In this document: positions 1 through 9,376 of the stretch, piece by piece
Position numbering within the stretch: position 1 is the first letter of the stretch
How the letters are laid out: every line of letters starts with the position of its first letter
The notes under the pieces: generated by a model
Told to the model about the DNA's origin: nothing
Databases searched by the model: none
What the model saw: the letters and a program-made list of their open reading frames with translations, nothing else
Origin: Nostoc favosum CHAB5714
GTDB taxonomy: Bacteria; Cyanobacteriota; Cyanobacteriia; Cyanobacteriales; Nostocaceae
Assembly (NCBI RefSeq): GCF_020829495.1
Contig: NZ_JAIVFQ010000027.1
Coordinates: 18,203 to 82,202 of the forward strand
Direction: 5' to 3'
Length of the DNA: 64,000 nucleotides
Made by a program: the position numbers and the translations under genes

Positions 1-760
1 ATTTTCCTAACCCTTTATTACAAGCGTGAGTATTGCCATCTGCCTTTTATAAAAATTTATCTAATTTAGACGAGCAGTTTTGACCAATGTGTTAAATTCA
101 AGATTTTCTTGATTGAGAGGAGGCAAAAATCTAAAAGTCTCACGCATCCGGGATTCCCGGTACAATAACTTTTATTTTAAAGTGGTGAGGATTTTTCCTC
201 AGTTTATTATCTTTTGCTCAAAAGCAGTCAGATAATTTTGTACGTCTGTCTATGGGAAGAATAAATCTCTTAACATATACCTAACGCTTGATTGCCACTA
301 CTATATATTGAACATGCCCTTTTACACTTATATATAATCAAAAAATTCCGTCAAGCGGTAGCTTCTGCTAAATTTTCTAGTTAGTTGCTCTGACTCAAGT
401 TGACATCAAGACGTGTCGCTAACCTGACATGCATTTAATTGGGATATGATCGCTAGGTCAGAGATGAAGGTAAACTGCTCTTTCCTTTACATTCCTAAAC
501 AGGTAAATTCAATGCAAAGCTATGATTACATTTTTGGCGTTTTATCTGAGAATTTGACACAAATCTTGCCTATAGCGCTGCTACAAGTAAAGTTTGAATG
601 GTTATCGTTAAACTAGAATCAGTCGCTCTTTCATAGTCAGCCTATTAACACCAGGCTTTGAATGAACAGCAAAAAAGTATAGCTCACTTTTCAGAACTAC
701 CTGCCTTGACTCATGATTTTTGAGGCTGGTGAAGCAATTTTAAAATTTTGGTTAGTCGTC
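1..760. other. Intergenic region upstream of sdhB
   Basis: About 760 bases without a supported gene. The stretch is AT-rich and has only short open frames, for example a 34-codon frame near 512 that looks like nothing known. No tRNA-like fold, long inverted repeat or tandem repeat was seen. It presumably holds the sdhB promoter, but I could not point to one convincing -35/-10 pair. Confidence 0.5.
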
Positions 761-1765
761 ATGGAAGTTATTTTTAAGATCATTCGACAGCAACAAAATT
801 CCTCCCCTGTTGTGCAAACCTACCTTATAGAGGCAGAACCAGGTAATACAATTCTGGATTGCCTCAATCATATTAAGTGGGAGCAAGATGGAACTTTGGC
901 GTTTCGCAAAAATTGCCGTAATACAATTTGTGGTAGCTGTGCTATGCGAATTAATGGGCGTTCGGCTTTAGCTTGTAAAGAAAATGTTGGCAGTGAACTT
1001 GCCAGATTACAACAAATACCATCATCCCAAACTAAAGTAAATCCCATTCCCGAAATCACGATCGCTCCTTTGGGGAATATGCCTGTGATTAAAGATTTGG
1101 TTGTAGATATGAGCAGCTTCTGGAATAATCTAGAAGCAGTTGCTCCTTATGTGAGTACGGCAGCACGACAAGTACCAGAAAGAGAGTTTTTGCAAACACC
1201 ACAAGAGCGATCGCGCCTCGATCAAACTGGTAACTGTATTATGTGTGGTGCTTGTTACTCTGAATGCAACGCCCGTGAAGTTGATCCAAACTTTGTTGGC
1301 CCCCATGCCCTTGCCAAAGCTTACCGGATGGTAGCAGACTCCCGCGATAGCGACACTGAAAATCGTTTAGCAAGCTACAACGAAGGTACTAAAGGCGTAT
1401 GGGGTTGTACCCGTTGTTTGTACTGCGATTCAGTTTGTCCAATGGAAGTTGCACCATTAGAACAAATTACCAAAATTAAACAAGAAATTCTCACCCACAA
1501 ACAAGCCAGTGATAGTCGCTCAATTCGTCACCGAAAAGTATTGGTGGATTTAGTTAAAGAAGGTGGTTGGATTGATGAACGTCAATTTGGTTTACAAGTT
1601 GTTGGTAACTATTTTAAGGATTTAAGAGGATTACTCAGTCTTGCACCCCTCGGTTTGCGGACGATCCTCCGGGGTAAGTTTCCCCTATCATTTGAACCTT
1701 CTGAAGGGACGGAACAAGTGCGATCGCTCATTGAATCTGTGCAACAGGTAGAAAACAAAAGTTAG
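761..1765 (+). CDS. sdhB: Succinate dehydrogenase/fumarate reductase iron-sulfur subunit
   Basis: Iron-sulfur subunit that passes electrons from the flavoprotein to the quinone pool; in cyanobacteria the enzyme works at the thylakoid or plasma membrane. Visible: an N-terminal ferredoxin-like domain with the 2Fe-2S cluster motif CRNTICGSC plus a later Cys in ALACKE, then two C-terminal cluster motifs, CIMCGACYSEC and CTRCLYCDSVCP, that bind the 4Fe-4S and 3Fe-4S centres. At 334 residues it is longer than the roughly 240 of E. coli, which matches the longer cyanobacterial form. The frame is open back to 713, but MEVIFKIIRQ at 761 fits the family start better than the hydrophobic 16-residue extension. 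No sdhA lies beside it, which is usual in cyanobacteria. Confidence 0.9.
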   Translation: MEVIFKIIRQQQNSSPVVQTYLIEAEPGNTILDCLNHIKWEQDGTLAFRKNCRNTICGSCAMRINGRSALACKENVGSELARLQQIPSSQTKVNPIPEITIAPLGNMPVIKDLVVDMSSFWNNLEAVAPYVSTAARQVPEREFLQTPQERSRLDQTGNCIMCGACYSECNAREVDPNFVGPHALAKAYRMVADSRDSDTENRLASYNEGTKGVWGCTRCLYCDSVCPMEVAPLEQITKIKQEILTHKQASDSRSIRHRKVLVDLVKEGGWIDERQFGLQVVGNYFKDLRGLLSLAPLGLRTILRGKFPLSFEPSEGTEQVRSLIESVQQVENKS

Positions 1766-1770
1766 GAGAG

Positions 1771-1790
1771 GCGATTAATCGCGTCTGTAC
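1771..1790. repeat. Palindromic GCGATTAATCGC repeat
   Basis: A short palindrome followed by GTCTGTACAGGAG, just after sdhB. The same palindrome with the same flank recurs at 12341-12392 and 46313-46402, so it is a dispersed intergenic repeat. It could form a small hairpin downstream of sdhB. Confidence 0.6.
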
Positions 1791-1843
1791 AGGAGTTAGG
1801 AATTTTAACTTCTAACTCCTAACTCATAACTCCTAACTCTATT

Positions 1844-2368
1844 TCAACGTGGTTCTTGAGGTATATTCAATGGCTGTCCATAACGGTCGTATACTAAAAC
1901 ATCCCACTGCCCGTTGTTACTGGATTCAAAAGCAATCCTACTACCATCAGCGCTAATTGTAGGGTTGCGGACTTCAGATTGTAGGTTATTAGTCAAATTT
2001 CGGGATTGGCGTGTTTCCCTGTCGTAGAGAAAAATAGCCGATCGCCCCTGACGGCTAGCACCAAACACAACATAACGACCATCTTGTGAAACGCTAGGAT
2101 GAGTTGCGATCGCATCAAAGGAATTTAAACCTGGCAAATCAACCAAATCACGAGTCACCGTATCAAACATATAAACATCTTGGCTACCGCGTCGGTCAGT
2201 AATAAAAACAATGTATCTCCCAGAAATCTGGGGGTTTAATTCCGACGCTAAACTATTGAGACTCCGCCCCCCCGGATCAAAGGGATAACTCAAAAGGCGA
2301 GGGTAGCCAAAACACCCAGTCAATAAACTTAAGGATAAAAAAACAGGTATAAAAAAAACACGTTTCAT
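1844..2368 (-). CDS. TolB-like lipoprotein, WD40-like (PD40) repeats
   Basis: A 174-residue protein whose start MKRVFFIPVFLSLSLLTGC is a lipoprotein signal peptide with a lipobox ending LTGC, so it is probably exported and lipidated. The rest holds three PD40-type beta-propeller blades of the kind seen in TolB (for example QISGRYIVFITDRRGSQDVY and ISADGSRIAFESSNNGQWDV). It is far shorter than TolB, has no TolB N-terminal domain, and three blades cannot close a propeller alone. A related gene lies just upstream on the same strand (2451-3011), so the two are a paralogous pair, probably co-transcribed. The substrate or partner is not known. Confidence 0.75.
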   Translation of the reverse strand: MKRVFFIPVFLSLSLLTGCFGYPRLLSYPFDPGGRSLNSLASELNPQISGRYIVFITDRRGSQDVYMFDTVTRDLVDLPGLNSFDAIATHPSVSQDGRYVVFGASRQGRSAIFLYDRETRQSRNLTNNLQSEVRNPTISADGSRIAFESSNNGQWDVLVYDRYGQPLNIPQEPR

Positions 2369-2369
2369 A

Positions 2370-2446
2370 TAATTTAGTCATTAGTCATTAGTCATTAGTC
2401 ATTAGTCATTAGTCTCCTAACTCCTAACTCCTAACTCCTAACTTTC
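2370..2446. repeat. Heptanucleotide tandem repeats (ATTAGTC)n and (CTCCTAA)n
   Basis: Two adjacent 7-bp tandem arrays: about five units of ATTAGTC, then about four units of CTCCTAA. They are typical of the short tandemly repeated repetitive sequences of Nostocales. They lie between the two TolB-like genes. Confidence 0.85.
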
Positions 2447-2450
2447 TCCC

Positions 2451-3011
2451 CTACGGAGGTGAACCTACGGTTGCACCATTAGGAATATCTAACTCAATAT
2501 TTGGCCCTCGGTCTAGGACTTCAATATCCCACTGACCACGACTAGCGGTTTCAAAAACAACATAACGTCCATCTGGGCTGATATTTGGTTTTCTGACCCA
2601 GCCGCGATAGGTTGGTGTGACGATTTGCGACTGTTGCGTAGCGCGATCGTAAAGCGCCACCACTGGTCTACCTTGGTCGCTAGTAAGATAAGCAATGTAA
2701 CGCCCTGTATAGCTCAAGCTAGGACTTTCAGCAATTGTCTCCGCTCGGTTTATGCCTGGTGTGCTAATAAACAGTTGCCTCTCCACATCGAAAACCAGTA
2801 GCTGCTGATTACCATTCCGATTAGATACAAACGCTAAAAAGCGCCCATTTCCACTCAAAGCAGGTTGCTCCTCGGTGTAGCGACTGTTGAGGGAAGTAGG
2901 CCCTATAGGAATATTGTTAGAACCACAAGATGCAAGCAAACTAGTTAAACTAAAAACCAGGCTCCAATGAATTGGTCTTTGGAGCCAAAATGTAGGCGTA
3001 AATTTTTCCAC
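2451..3011 (-). CDS. TolB-like lipoprotein, WD40-like (PD40) repeats, paralogue
   Basis: A 186-residue protein similar in plan to its downstream neighbour at 1844-2368. It has an N-terminal hydrophobic segment ending in a lipobox-like LLASCGS (about residue 29) and then three PD40 blades (for example LSGNGRFLAFVSNRNGNQQL and ISPDGRYVVFETASRGQWDI). It is probably an exported lipoprotein. The charged start MEKFTPTFWLQRPIHW is long for a signal peptide, so the true start could lie a little further in. It follows ycf66 by about 50 bases on the same strand. Function is not assigned beyond the propeller-like fold. Confidence 0.72.
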   Translation of the reverse strand: MEKFTPTFWLQRPIHWSLVFSLTSLLASCGSNNIPIGPTSLNSRYTEEQPALSGNGRFLAFVSNRNGNQQLLVFDVERQLFISTPGINRAETIAESPSLSYTGRYIAYLTSDQGRPVVALYDRATQQSQIVTPTYRGWVRKPNISPDGRYVVFETASRGQWDIEVLDRGPNIELDIPNGATVGSPP

Positions 3012-3058
3012 CTCAACTGTTTTCCGTCGCCTTTAAACCTACTTCCACATCAACTCTT

Positions 3059-3976
3059 TTAAACATCGTCATCAAGATCGGTCGAATTATCTCGCCCCTC
3101 ACTTGGCATTTCAACCGGGTTGTATGGCACATAATCAGTTGGGATCGCCTCATCATCTTCGCGCGGTCTTCGAGGAGTTGAGTCAGTTGGTGGACGACGC
3201 CTTCTTGGTCTGGGAGCAACATCATCTTCACGATTTTCTGGACGCCCAGACCCGTTATTATTACGGCGAGAAGGTTTTCTGACTTCCCCTTCCGAACTTT
3301 CCCAATCATCAACTTGCCTAGATGAAGAACCCCAATTTTCTTCTTCAGAGCTTTCAGAAGGGCGATTCACAGGACGGCCAGAAGTCCGCCGCCGCGTTCT
3401 ATCAGCTGGAGCCTGTCTTTCACTACTGCTGCTGTTGCGGCGTTCTGAACGGCGGGGGGGTTGCTCTTCGTAGTAATTATCACGAGTGGAAATCTCATCC
3501 CTGCTACCCCGAATCCGGGCACGCACGGGGCGTTCCTCCTCGTCTTCATAAGGCAATGGATCTAAGTCTGCATCCATTTCAGCTTGATACTTTCTGCGAT
3601 CGTTGTACGAATAGCGATCGCTAACCGGTCGGTCTTCGTCCACAATCGGAGTGTTACGCTTTGCTTGCTGGGTAGCTATACTCCGCAGACGAATACTTTC
3701 AACTGCAAAAAACACAGTTGTGCCAACTAAAAGCAATTGACCAAATTGTAGAATCGGGTCTAACCGCCATCCTTGAAACACGAGAATGAAGCCGCAGAGC
3801 AAGCCGACTGCTGCAAAAAAGATATCTTGATCTCGTGACAATTCTGGACGCACAGTGCGGAGAAAATACAGTGCTGCCCCAGCCACAGCCAGGAAAATTC
3901 CTAGAATACTGGCTGAGTTTGCCCCAAAATTTACCTGAGCCAGAAAACTGGCTGAGTTCAGCCCAAAATTTATCAT
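3059..3976 (-). CDS. ycf66: Ycf66 family membrane protein
   Basis: A 305-residue protein with a conserved N-terminal third and a low-complexity tail. Residues 1-100 contain three to four hydrophobic segments (ILGIFLAVAGAALYFL, IFFAAVGLLCGFILVF, LLLVGTTVFFAVES) and match the Ycf66 family, which is found in cyanobacteria and some plastids. The remaining 200 residues are very rich in Arg, Asp, Glu, Pro and Ser and are probably disordered; such tails vary between species. The first residues contain two copies of the motif NFGxNSAS. psbX lies upstream on the same strand. The function of the family is not established. Confidence 0.85.
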   Translation of the reverse strand: MINFGLNSASFLAQVNFGANSASILGIFLAVAGAALYFLRTVRPELSRDQDIFFAAVGLLCGFILVFQGWRLDPILQFGQLLLVGTTVFFAVESIRLRSIATQQAKRNTPIVDEDRPVSDRYSYNDRRKYQAEMDADLDPLPYEDEEERPVRARIRGSRDEISTRDNYYEEQPPRRSERRNSSSSERQAPADRTRRRTSGRPVNRPSESSEEENWGSSSRQVDDWESSEGEVRKPSRRNNNGSGRPENREDDVAPRPRRRRPPTDSTPRRPREDDEAIPTDYVPYNPVEMPSEGRDNSTDLDDDV

Positions 3977-4221
3977 TGCTATTTTCCCAATATCAAATCT
4001 ATGTTAGCGAGTCACAATTAAAATCACTACTGTAATTAGAGACGATATATTGAAGCTTCAAAGCCTCTGGCAAAGAAGCTCTGAAGCTGTTCACCGAAAA
4101 ATTAAAAAACCTATGTCTGTCAGCTACAACTGCCACTAGCGGCAAACACTGCTGCTTTTAGTGCAATTATAAATACCTGACAGACAATCGGTTATGAGAG
4201 TTGAATTAACTCTCACAAGCA

Positions 4222-4341
4222 TTATGAACGCTGGATTTTATCTTTTTGGCTAATGAAAATTAGACCAACCGTAGCGGGGATTACAACAATTGCAGTACCC
4301 CATAGCAGACTCCAAAGAAAATTTGCTAAAGAAGGCGTCAT
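4222..4341 (-). CDS. psbX: Photosystem II protein PsbX
   Basis: A 39-codon gene on the minus strand, starting ATG at 4341 and ending TAA at 4222. The peptide starts MTPSLANFLWSLLWG, continues TAIVVIPATVGLIFISQKD and ends KIQRS. It has one transmembrane helix and the SQKDK(I/V)QR end typical of cyanobacterial PsbX, a small subunit near cytochrome b559 that influences quinone exchange in photosystem II. Length and hydropathy fit exactly. It lies about 245 bases upstream of ycf66 on the same strand. Confidence 0.92.
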   Translation of the reverse strand: MTPSLANFLWSLLWGTAIVVIPATVGLIFISQKDKIQRS

Positions 4342-4600
4342 ACTTCTAAACCTTTTTTTACACACTTCATCCTAATTTTAATAGTGTATTACTTTCTTGA
4401 GAAGCCTCTAACTCTGAACTGCCAAACTTGGTAACTGCTGTGAGCGAGTTTGCTTTTGTATTGCACAAGGAAATGGCATCATTTGGTTAAAATGATGATA
4501 AGAGTGCTTTACAAAGCTTCAAATTTTGTGGCGTTAGCGAAGCGCGGCTTGCCGTTCGCCTAAGTTTTTCTTTCTTTACGATAGATAGTATCTTAAACCA

Positions 4601-4894
4601 ATGACTGGTGTTGACCTGACTGCTTGGATTCTTGGCCCTGTGTTAGGGCTGATGACATTTTTATTTATATTTCGGATCATTCTCACTTGGTATCCGCAAG
4701 TGAATCTGAATCGTTTGCCCTTTAATTTAATAGCTTGGCCTACCGAACCATTTTTAGTGCCATTGCGAAAACTGGTACAACCTATAGGCGGAGTGGACAT
4801 TACACCTATTATTTGGGTTGGTATCTTCAGTCTGGTGCGAGAAATATTACTAGGTCAACAAGGATTGCTGACTATGCTATCTCGTATTAATTAG
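4601..4894 (+). CDS. YggT family (Ycf19) membrane protein
   Basis: A 97-residue protein of the YggT/Ycf19 family. Visible features are a first transmembrane helix (LGLMTFLFIFRIILTWYP), the family signature PFNLIAWPTEPFLVPLRKLV, a GGVDITPII segment, and a second helix leading into REILLGQQ. In cyanobacteria and chloroplasts relatives are linked to nucleoid distribution and to cytochrome b6 haem attachment (the CCB3 branch), but which role applies here cannot be read from sequence. It is transcribed away from psbX. The ATG at 4601 is the first in frame. Confidence 0.85.
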   Translation: MTGVDLTAWILGPVLGLMTFLFIFRIILTWYPQVNLNRLPFNLIAWPTEPFLVPLRKLVQPIGGVDITPIIWVGIFSLVREILLGQQGLLTMLSRIN

Positions 4895-4935
4895 GGATGG
4901 GGCATTGGGAATGGGGCATTGGTTATTAATTTTTG

Positions 4936-4990
4936 TCCCTCACTCCCTCACTCCCTCACTCCCTCACTCCCTCATCTCCCCACTCCCTAC
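4936..4990. repeat. 8-bp tandem repeat CACTCCCT
   Basis: About four perfect units of CACTCCCT followed by degenerate CATCTCCC/CACTCCC copies, between yggT and the 3' end of accC (convergent genes). It is a pyrimidine-only minisatellite and is likely to vary in length between strains. Confidence 0.8.
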
Positions 4991-4994
4991 TCCC

Positions 4995-6338
4995 CTAGCC
5001 GTTCATCTCCTGGACAAAACTTGTATAGACATTACCCTGCAAAAATTGTGGAGTTTCCATAATTCTTTGATGAAACCCAATGGTGGTGGGTAGTCCAGTG
5101 ATGGCACATTCCCGGAGTGCGCGTTTCATGCGGTTAATGGCAGTGGGTCGGTCTGGGGCCCAAACAATTAACTTGCCGATCAAAGAATCGTAGTAAGGCG
5201 GGATTTGGTAATCTGTGTAAACGTGGGAATCAATGCGAACACCAGGGCCTCCAGGGGGGAGATAGCCACTTATCCGTCCCGGAGAAGGGCGAAAGTCGTG
5301 ATCTGGGTCTTCAGCGTTGATCCGGCACTCAATCGAATGACCCCGCAAAACTACTTGCTCTTGGGTAAGTTTAAGTCTTTCCCCTTGGGCAATCCGAATT
5401 TGTTCGGCAACCAAGTCTATTCCAGTAATCATCTCTGTTACAGGATGTTCTACTTGAATCCGGGTGTTCATTTCCATAAAGTAGAATTTACCGGATCTAT
5501 CCAAGAGAAACTCGATAGTACCCGCCCCACTGTAATTAATGAATTGGGCAGCTTTGACAGCAGCTTGTCCCATTTTCTCACGCAGGTCTTGGTCGAGAGC
5601 CGGACTTGGTGCTTCTTCTAGTAGCTTTTGATTCCGGCGTTGAATTGAGCAATCCCGTTCGCCTAAGTGGATGACATTACCGTAGTTATCCGCCAAAATT
5701 TGAAATTCGATGTGGCGGGGACGTTCAATAAATTTTTCTATGTAAACGCCAGAATTACCAAATGCTGCTCCTGCTTCGCCTTGGGCTGCTAAGAAAAGTT
5801 TGACAAATTCATCTTCAGAACGAACTAGGCGCATACCCCGTCCACCACCCCCGGCTGTGGCTTTGATCATCACTGGATAGCCGATATCCTTGGCGAATTT
5901 TAATCCTTCTTCCTCGGATTCTACCAACCCCTCAGTACCTGGTACTGTTGGAACTCCAGCTTTTTGCATGGTTTCTTTGGCAGTGGATTTATCCCCCATC
6001 AGCTTTATAGCTTCTGGAGTTGGGCCGATAAAAGCAATATGATGGTCGGCACAGATTTCCGCAAACCGGGCATTTTCTGCCAAAAAGCCATAGCCTGGAT
6101 GAATCGCAGTCGCATTGCGTGTCAGTGCGGCAGCAATAATATTGGGAATATTCAAATAACTTTTACTGCTAGCAGGTTCGCCAATGCAAACCGCTTCATC
6201 AGCAAGTTGGACGTGGAGAGCATTCCGGTCAACGGTGGAATGAACCGCGACTGTCGCAATCCCCATTTCTTCACAGGCGCGGAGAATACGAAGGGCGATT
6301 TCTCCCCGATTGGCAATTAATATTTTGTCAAACTTCAT
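4995..6338 (-). CDS. accC: Acetyl-CoA carboxylase biotin carboxylase subunit
   Basis: ATP-dependent carboxylation of the biotin on AccB, the first half-reaction of acetyl-CoA carboxylase in fatty-acid synthesis. At 447 residues it matches the E. coli protein in length. Domains in order: N-terminal preATP-grasp ([14 protein letters not shown]), ATP-grasp with the glycine-rich loop [11 protein letters not shown] (around residue 159), the catalytic stretch [16 protein letters not shown], and the C-terminal biotin-carboxylase domain ([13 protein letters not shown]). It stands alone, as cyanobacterial acc genes are scattered. The intergenic region upstream (6339-6857) contains only repeat-like sequence. 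Confidence 0.96.
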   Translation of the reverse strand: MKFDKILIANRGEIALRILRACEEMGIATVAVHSTVDRNALHVQLADEAVCIGEPASSKSYLNIPNIIAAALTRNATAIHPGYGFLAENARFAEICADHHIAFIGPTPEAIKLMGDKSTAKETMQKAGVPTVPGTEGLVESEEEGLKFAKDIGYPVMIKATAGGGGRGMRLVRSEDEFVKLFLAAQGEAGAAFGNSGVYIEKFIERPRHIEFQILADNYGNVIHLGERDCSIQRRNQKLLEEAPSPALDQDLREKMGQAAVKAAQFINYSGAGTIEFLLDRSGKFYFMEMNTRIQVEHPVTEMITGIDLVAEQIRIAQGERLKLTQEQVVLRGHSIECRINAEDPDHDFRPSPGRISGYLPPGGPGVRIDSHVYTDYQIPPYYDSLIGKLIVWAPDRPTAINRMKRALRECAITGLPTTIGFHQRIMETPQFLQGNVYTSFVQEMNG

Positions 6339-6857
6339 TTTTTAGTTTCGATATCATTACCAGTAGATTGACATTTTCTCTGATCCAACTTGAAACGACG
6401 CCTTCGCATTATTTCAAATTATCACAGGAGATTCGCCACCCTGATTCTAAGCAAACTTCCATATTGCAGGCTTGCTGCCTCTACGGGTCTTACTAGACTA
6501 ACAACATTGCTGCTGTAAGTCTTAGCTAGCTTACCAAACTGGGTTTTTGCGACGCCGATAGCGAACGCGAGTGCGTCTCCAAGAGTTGCGTTAACGAGTA
6601 TTCGTACCCCTACGGGGATCTTGCTACGCGCAGCGTCTCGTAGAGAGCGTCATAGCCCGTCGTAGACATCGCCTACGGTGGATCGCACCGCACCTCCCAC
6701 AGTCGCTCTACTCTTTTTAATATCACTTGTGCAGATGCTAGATTTCTGTCAGTCTGATACAGCCTTGAGGAAATTTATATTTTTGAGAAATATAACTTTA
6801 GATATCACCTTACTATAATTATTTTCTTATGCTATAGTCTATCTTTAGACAAGCCGT
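6339..6857. other. Intergenic region with short palindromic repeats
   Basis: About 520 bases between accC and tRNA-Leu. The middle (roughly 6548-6700) is a patchwork of short GC-rich repeats such as GCGAACGCGAGTGCGTCTC, CCCCTACGGGG, GCGTCTCGTAGAGAGCG and CGTAGACATCGCCTACG. These recur elsewhere in the window (14028-14164, 34440-34620) and are typical intergenic repeats of Nostoc-type genomes. No gene is supported. Confidence 0.6.
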
Positions 6858-6940
6858 GCGGATGTGGCGGAATTGGTATACGCGCACGCTTGAGGTGCGT
6901 GTGGGCAATGCCCTTGCGAGTTCGAGTCTCGCCATCCGCA
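6858..6940 (+). tRNA. tRNA-Leu (anticodon GAG)
   Basis: An 83-nt class II tRNA. The acceptor GCGGATG pairs with CATCCGC and is followed by discriminator A at 6940. The D arm, the anticodon loop with GAG in CTTGAGGTG, a long variable arm, and the T arm with GTTCGAGTC are all visible. CCA is not encoded. The long variable arm and anticodon make it a leucine tRNA reading CUY codons. Confidence 0.95.
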
Positions 6941-6954
6941 TATTTTGTTGATTA

Positions 6955-7150
6955 GTCAAGGGTCAATAGTCAAGGGTCAATAGACCTTAGACTGTTGACC
7001 CTTAAATCTAGAGGGTCATTAGTCATTAGTCATTGGTCATTGGTCAAAGGACAAAGCGCAAAATCTCTTCTTGCGAAATTAGACGCTTTGCGGCTTGCCC
7101 AGGCATCAGAAATTTGTAACAGAGGACAAATGACAAATGACAAATGACTC
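6955..7150. repeat. Short tandem repeats downstream of tRNA-Leu
   Basis: Consecutive short arrays: GTCAAGGGTCAATA twice, then several units of TCATTAG/TCATTGG, and later ACAAATG repeated three times. They are 7-bp or 14-bp periodic like the other intergenic repeats in the window. Confidence 0.7.
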
Positions 7151-7199
7151 TATGGTTTTTTATGCTTTTATAGAGATACGTGAAGTTTTGTAAAAAGCA

Positions 7200-7823
7200 T
7201 TGACTATTACTTTTACGCCGACAAACAACTTAACACTGCCAGCAGCTTGGCATCGCCTCACTCCGATTTGGCAAGGAGGGGAGGAAATAATTCAAAAAAG
7301 TTTACCTCATACTCAGCTAGCACCTGCTTGGCAGCTAATGCTTTTGGGTGACGGCTCTCCAACACGTCACCTAGAATTGCTTACAGGTGAGCCTGTAGAA
7401 GTAGATGTCATTGATATGTCATTGATTGGCATGGACTTAGATGGCGCTCCTGATTTAATTCAAGCTGTTCCAGGGCCGCGATTACGGCGGCAAGTGTGGC
7501 TGCGTACCGCTTCTGGTCAGCGATTAGCCTATGCTACCTCGTGGTGGGAAGCTAGTCATGTAGATGAGTATTTGCAAAATCGTTCATTACCAATTTGGGC
7601 GAGTTTAGCTCGTCTTCGCACAGAACTGTATCGGGATGTTCGAGGAATTTACTATGGTGACTCATCGGCGCTAGAGTCTGGTTTTGATGTAACTGGGCCT
7701 TTTTGGGGTCGCCATTACTTGTTTTGGCATCATGGACAGCCATTAACCTTAATTTATGAAGTTTTTTCGCCTTATTTAACTAAATATTTGGGAGCTATGC
7801 AATTAGATTCCAAATATCAGTAA
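7200..7823 (+). CDS. Chorismate lyase family protein (Ycf21-like)
   Basis: A 207-residue protein of the chorismate lyase/Ycf21 type, which removes pyruvate from chorismate to give 4-hydroxybenzoate, the head-group precursor of plastoquinone in cyanobacteria. Supporting stretches are RRQVWLRTASGQRLAYATSW, IWASLARLRTELYRDV and a conserved C-terminal block around FWGRHYLFWHHGQPL and EVFSP. The start is TTG at 7200; an in-frame ATG at 7152 is cut off by a stop, and no other upstream start is available. Identity as the family is good; the exact activity is inferred from cyanobacterial relatives. Confidence 0.78.
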   Translation: MTITFTPTNNLTLPAAWHRLTPIWQGGEEIIQKSLPHTQLAPAWQLMLLGDGSPTRHLELLTGEPVEVDVIDMSLIGMDLDGAPDLIQAVPGPRLRRQVWLRTASGQRLAYATSWWEASHVDEYLQNRSLPIWASLARLRTELYRDVRGIYYGDSSALESGFDVTGPFWGRHYLFWHHGQPLTLIYEVFSPYLTKYLGAMQLDSKYQ

Positions 7824-8007
7824 GAAGGCATAATGTGGTGCGATGGCGTAGGCGATCGCTACCGAGCAAAACCAAGTAGCTCAAATCATACAATGAAATT
7901 ATCAAATCTGGTAGTAGTGCCGTTAAACTAATAAGTTTTCGGTGAAGGTTTGTCGTTGTTAGGCGATCGCATCCTCTCTAAAATAGAGTCATTCCCCAAG
8001 TTCAACC

Positions 8008-8583
8008 ATGATTCCACTCAAAACCCAACTCACCCTCGAAGAATTTCTCGCACTTCCCGAAGGAGATATTACCTACGAACTCATTGATGGAGAAGCTGTT
8101 CCCAAATTCAAAAACGATGAGATGGCACCAAAATTTTTTCATAGTTCTATAACAGGTGCATTATTTATACTATTGTCTACATGGGCGCAAGGAAAGGGGC
8201 GGGTTGTAATTGAATGGGCAATTAAGCTAACACGAAATCAACAAGACTGGGTTCCTGTAGCAGATTTGACTTATGTTTCTTATAATCGTCTTTCTGCTGA
8301 TTGGTTGCAAGATGAGGCTTGTCCTGTTCCACCCGAATTAGTCATTGAAATTATCTCTCCTGGTCAAACTTTCGGAGAAATGACAGAAAAAGCCACTGAT
8401 TATCTAAAAGCTAAAGTTCAACGAGTTTGGATTATTGATTCTAGAGCAAAAACTATTACTATTTTTTATCCTGATATTCTCCCTCAAACCAAACGCGGTA
8501 CTGATAGTTTAGAAGATTCTTTATTTGAAGGGTTGCAAATTACACCTAAAGAAATCTTTCAACAAGCAAGAATTTCCTACTGA
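8008..8583 (+). CDS. Uma2 family (DUF820) putative endonuclease
   Basis: A 191-residue member of the Uma2/DUF820 family, a restriction-endonuclease-like fold greatly expanded in cyanobacteria. Visible are the N-terminal TLEEFLALPEGDITYELIDG, the core PELVIEIISPGQTF and the following KATDYLKAKVQRVWIIDS, which carry the acidic and lysine residues expected of a PD-(D/E)XK site. No biological role is established for most members. The 3' end (from about 8528) is duplicated at 9291, ahead of the third Uma2 gene. Confidence 0.8.
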   Translation: MIPLKTQLTLEEFLALPEGDITYELIDGEAVPKFKNDEMAPKFFHSSITGALFILLSTWAQGKGRVVIEWAIKLTRNQQDWVPVADLTYVSYNRLSADWLQDEACPVPPELVIEIISPGQTFGEMTEKATDYLKAKVQRVWIIDSRAKTITIFYPDILPQTKRGTDSLEDSLFEGLQITPKEIFQQARISY

Positions 8584-8614
8584 TGTTAGCAACAAAGACA
8601 CGAGGAAAGGTTTA

Positions 8615-9289
8615 ATGAATACTGTTGTGCTAAATCTAGAACCGATTGCTCATTTAAGCGATGAGCAATTTTATCAATTGTGTATTGCCAATCGTGATTT
8701 AAGCCTGGAAATGAATGCAACCGGAGAATTAATAATTGTGCCAAATCTAGAACCAATTGCTCATTTAACTGATGAGCAATTTTATCAATTGTGTATTGCC
8801 AATCGTGATTTAAGCCTGGAAATGAATGCAACCGGAGAATTAATAATTGTGCCACCAGTAGGAGGAGAAAGCGGAAATCAAGAAGCAGATTTAATTACAG
8901 ACTTAAATAATTGGAATCGTCAAGCAAAATTAGGGAAAGTTTTTAGTTCTTCAACTATCTTTATACTTCCCAACGGTGCAAAACGTTCCCCTGATGCTGC
9001 TTGGGTAAAATTGGAGCGGTGGGAAGCTTTAACGCCAGAACAACGAAAAAAATTTCCGCCACTTGTACCCGACTTTTTGATTGAACTGCGATCGGAGACA
9101 GACAGCCTTGCACCGATTCAAGAGAAAATGCAGGAATACATTAAAAATGGTCTACGCTTGGGTTGGCTGATTAATCCTCAAGATCGTCAAGTTGAAATTT
9201 ACCGATTTTTGAAAGCTGTAGAAGTTGTACAAATGCCAGCGATTGTTTCTGGAGAAGATATATTACCTGGATTTGAGTTGCAAGTATAG
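8615..9289 (+). CDS. Uma2 family protein with duplicated N-terminal segment
   Basis: A 224-residue Uma2-type protein. I chose ATG 8615 (MNTVVLNLEPI) because the frame upstream overlaps the previous gene and because the paralogue at 9377 starts at the matching codon. Residues 7-43 (NLEPIAHL through ELIIVP) are repeated at once as residues 44-80, reflecting a 111-bp tandem duplication in the DNA (8632-8742 and 8743-8853). The core motifs PDFLIELRSETD and KMQEYIKNGLRLGWLI are present. Apart from the duplication it is nearly identical to the next gene. The extra 37 residues could disturb folding, so activity is uncertain. Confidence 0.8.
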   Translation: MNTVVLNLEPIAHLSDEQFYQLCIANRDLSLEMNATGELIIVPNLEPIAHLTDEQFYQLCIANRDLSLEMNATGELIIVPPVGGESGNQEADLITDLNNWNRQAKLGKVFSSSTIFILPNGAKRSPDAAWVKLERWEALTPEQRKKFPPLVPDFLIELRSETDSLAPIQEKMQEYIKNGLRLGWLINPQDRQVEIYRFLKAVEVVQMPAIVSGEDILPGFELQV

Positions 9290-9376
9290 GAAGGTTGCAA
9301 ATTACACCTCAAAAAATCTTCCAACAAGCAAGAATTTCCTACTGATGTTAGCAACAAAGACATAAGGAAAGGTTTA